A DNA stretch of 6,156 nucleotides, taken from an uncultured Mycoplasmatota bacterium. GTDB lineage: Bacteria; Bacillota_I; Bacilli_A; RF39; UBA660. The first letter of the stretch is position 1. The number at the start of each line of letters is the position of its first letter. Positions 5,719-6,156 of this stretch are shown piece by piece. The stretch spans positions 1-6,156 of the forward strand of contig CAMJMP010000056.1 of the NCBI GenBank assembly GCA_946407055.1. Direction: 5' to 3'. Made by a program: the position numbers and the translations under genes. Below the pieces are notes generated by a model. The model was given only the letters and a program-made list of their open reading frames with translations, was not told where the DNA came from and searched no databases.

Positions 5719-6156
5719 TTAATCCTCTAGATCGTAATATGTAAATGGTTCAGTAACAGTAATAAATTCTTCATCCATACCAAATGATAAACCACCTATT
5801 TTGATATAGTTTTTATTACTTAAATCAATAGTAACGAGTTGACCATAGTAACCATTATTAGTAGCTTTAGTTTCTAATTTAACACAGTCAGTAGTTCCAT
5901 CTTTACAAGTATAAGTGAAGTTTAATTGTTCATAACGTAAGTCTGGGTGAGATTTAGTATATTTACCATAATCTTGGATAGATACTAATTCTATTTTTTC
6001 TAGATTAGATTCATCAATGAAACCTAATCTTTTAGCTACTGTTAAATAGTTATCCCATACTCTTTGTTCTGATTCAGTTAATTGGATTTGTTGTTTTTCT
6101 TGTTGTTGTTCTTGTTCTTTTTCTTCTTCAGGTGTATTTGGTATTACGATAGTTAT
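5719..6156 (-). CDS. Partial protein with Q/E-rich linker and C-terminal domain, function unknown
   Basis: The minus-strand frame is open from the right edge to a TAA at 5721-5719, giving 145 residues with the start outside the window. I do not recognise it. The visible part begins with a hydrophobic ITIVIPNTP, which may be the end of a membrane segment. A low-complexity Glu/Gln/Lys linker follows (about residues 10-23). The rest is a predicted mostly beta domain, from about LTESEQRVWDNYLTVAKRLG to the end, containing a close cysteine pair in YTCKDGTTDC. It ends in the acidic YYDLED. This layout suggests a membrane-anchored protein with a small domain outside or inside the cell, but the anchor is not visible. 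Codon use matches the neighbours, there are no internal stops, and the stop lies 1 nt from the truB start, so it is a real gene in an operon with truB. Confidence 0.8.
   Translation of the reverse strand: MTIVIPNTPEEEKEQEQQQEKQQIQLTESEQRVWDNYLTVAKRLGFIDESNLEKIELVSIQDYGKYTKSHPDLRYEQLNFTYTCKDGTTDCVKLETKATNNGYYGQLVTIDLSNKNYIKIGGLSFGMDEEFITVTEPFTYYDLED

Noticed and set aside
1..6156. Absence of TGA stops as a sign of a Mycoplasma-type genetic code.
   Set aside because: The Trp codons checked are TGG and no frame contains an internal TGA. Six genes are too few to show reassignment in an AT-rich genome that prefers TAA.

Overview
The window comes from an AT-rich genome (roughly 30% GC by eye) of a low-GC Gram-positive bacterium, most likely an uncultured gut-type member of the Bacilli/Erysipelotrichia/Mollicutes-like Firmicutes. 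Supporting signs are the A/T-ending codons, strong GGAGG-type ribosome binding sites, Firmicutes-like PNPase, S15 and TruB proteins, and a partly conserved truB..rpsO-pnp order. All six visible stop codons are TAA or TAG. The Trp codons I checked are TGG, and no reading frame needs TGA to be read through, so the window does not settle whether TGA is a stop here. The taxonomic placement is an inference.

Layout, left to right. Positions 1-1181 (+) hold the 3' part of an unrecognised, cysteine-free, beta-rich protein whose start lies outside the window. It converges on pnp, and the two genes share a perfect 30-bp palindrome that looks like a bidirectional terminator and also encodes the last codons of pnp. 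Everything to the right is on the minus strand and reads right to left: a partial Q/E-rich protein of unknown function (5719-6156), truB (4869-5717), a transglutaminase-fold protein with a Cys-His-Asp triad (3903-4811), rpsO (3502-3771) and pnp (1197-3443).

Three minus-strand units can be read from the spacing. The partial gene and truB are 1 nt apart and almost certainly co-transcribed. A hairpin after truB ends in a T run, and its 3' arm contains the ribosome binding site of the transglutaminase-like gene; a promoter that starts inside this hairpin would make an mRNA with that site free. rpsO has its own promoter and a leader of about 80 nt that can fold, as expected for S15 autoregulation. 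A terminator-like hairpin separates rpsO from pnp, recalling the rpsO-t1-pnp arrangement of E. coli.

The translation and RNA-decay genes (TruB for tRNA pseudouridine 55, S15 in the 30S subunit, PNPase in mRNA decay) are ordinary. The least expected item is the transglutaminase-like gene. It sits between truB and rpsO, where many Firmicutes carry ribF. Together with its own expression signals, this makes it the best candidate for something undescribed. I see no mobile element, CRISPR array, tRNA or rRNA.
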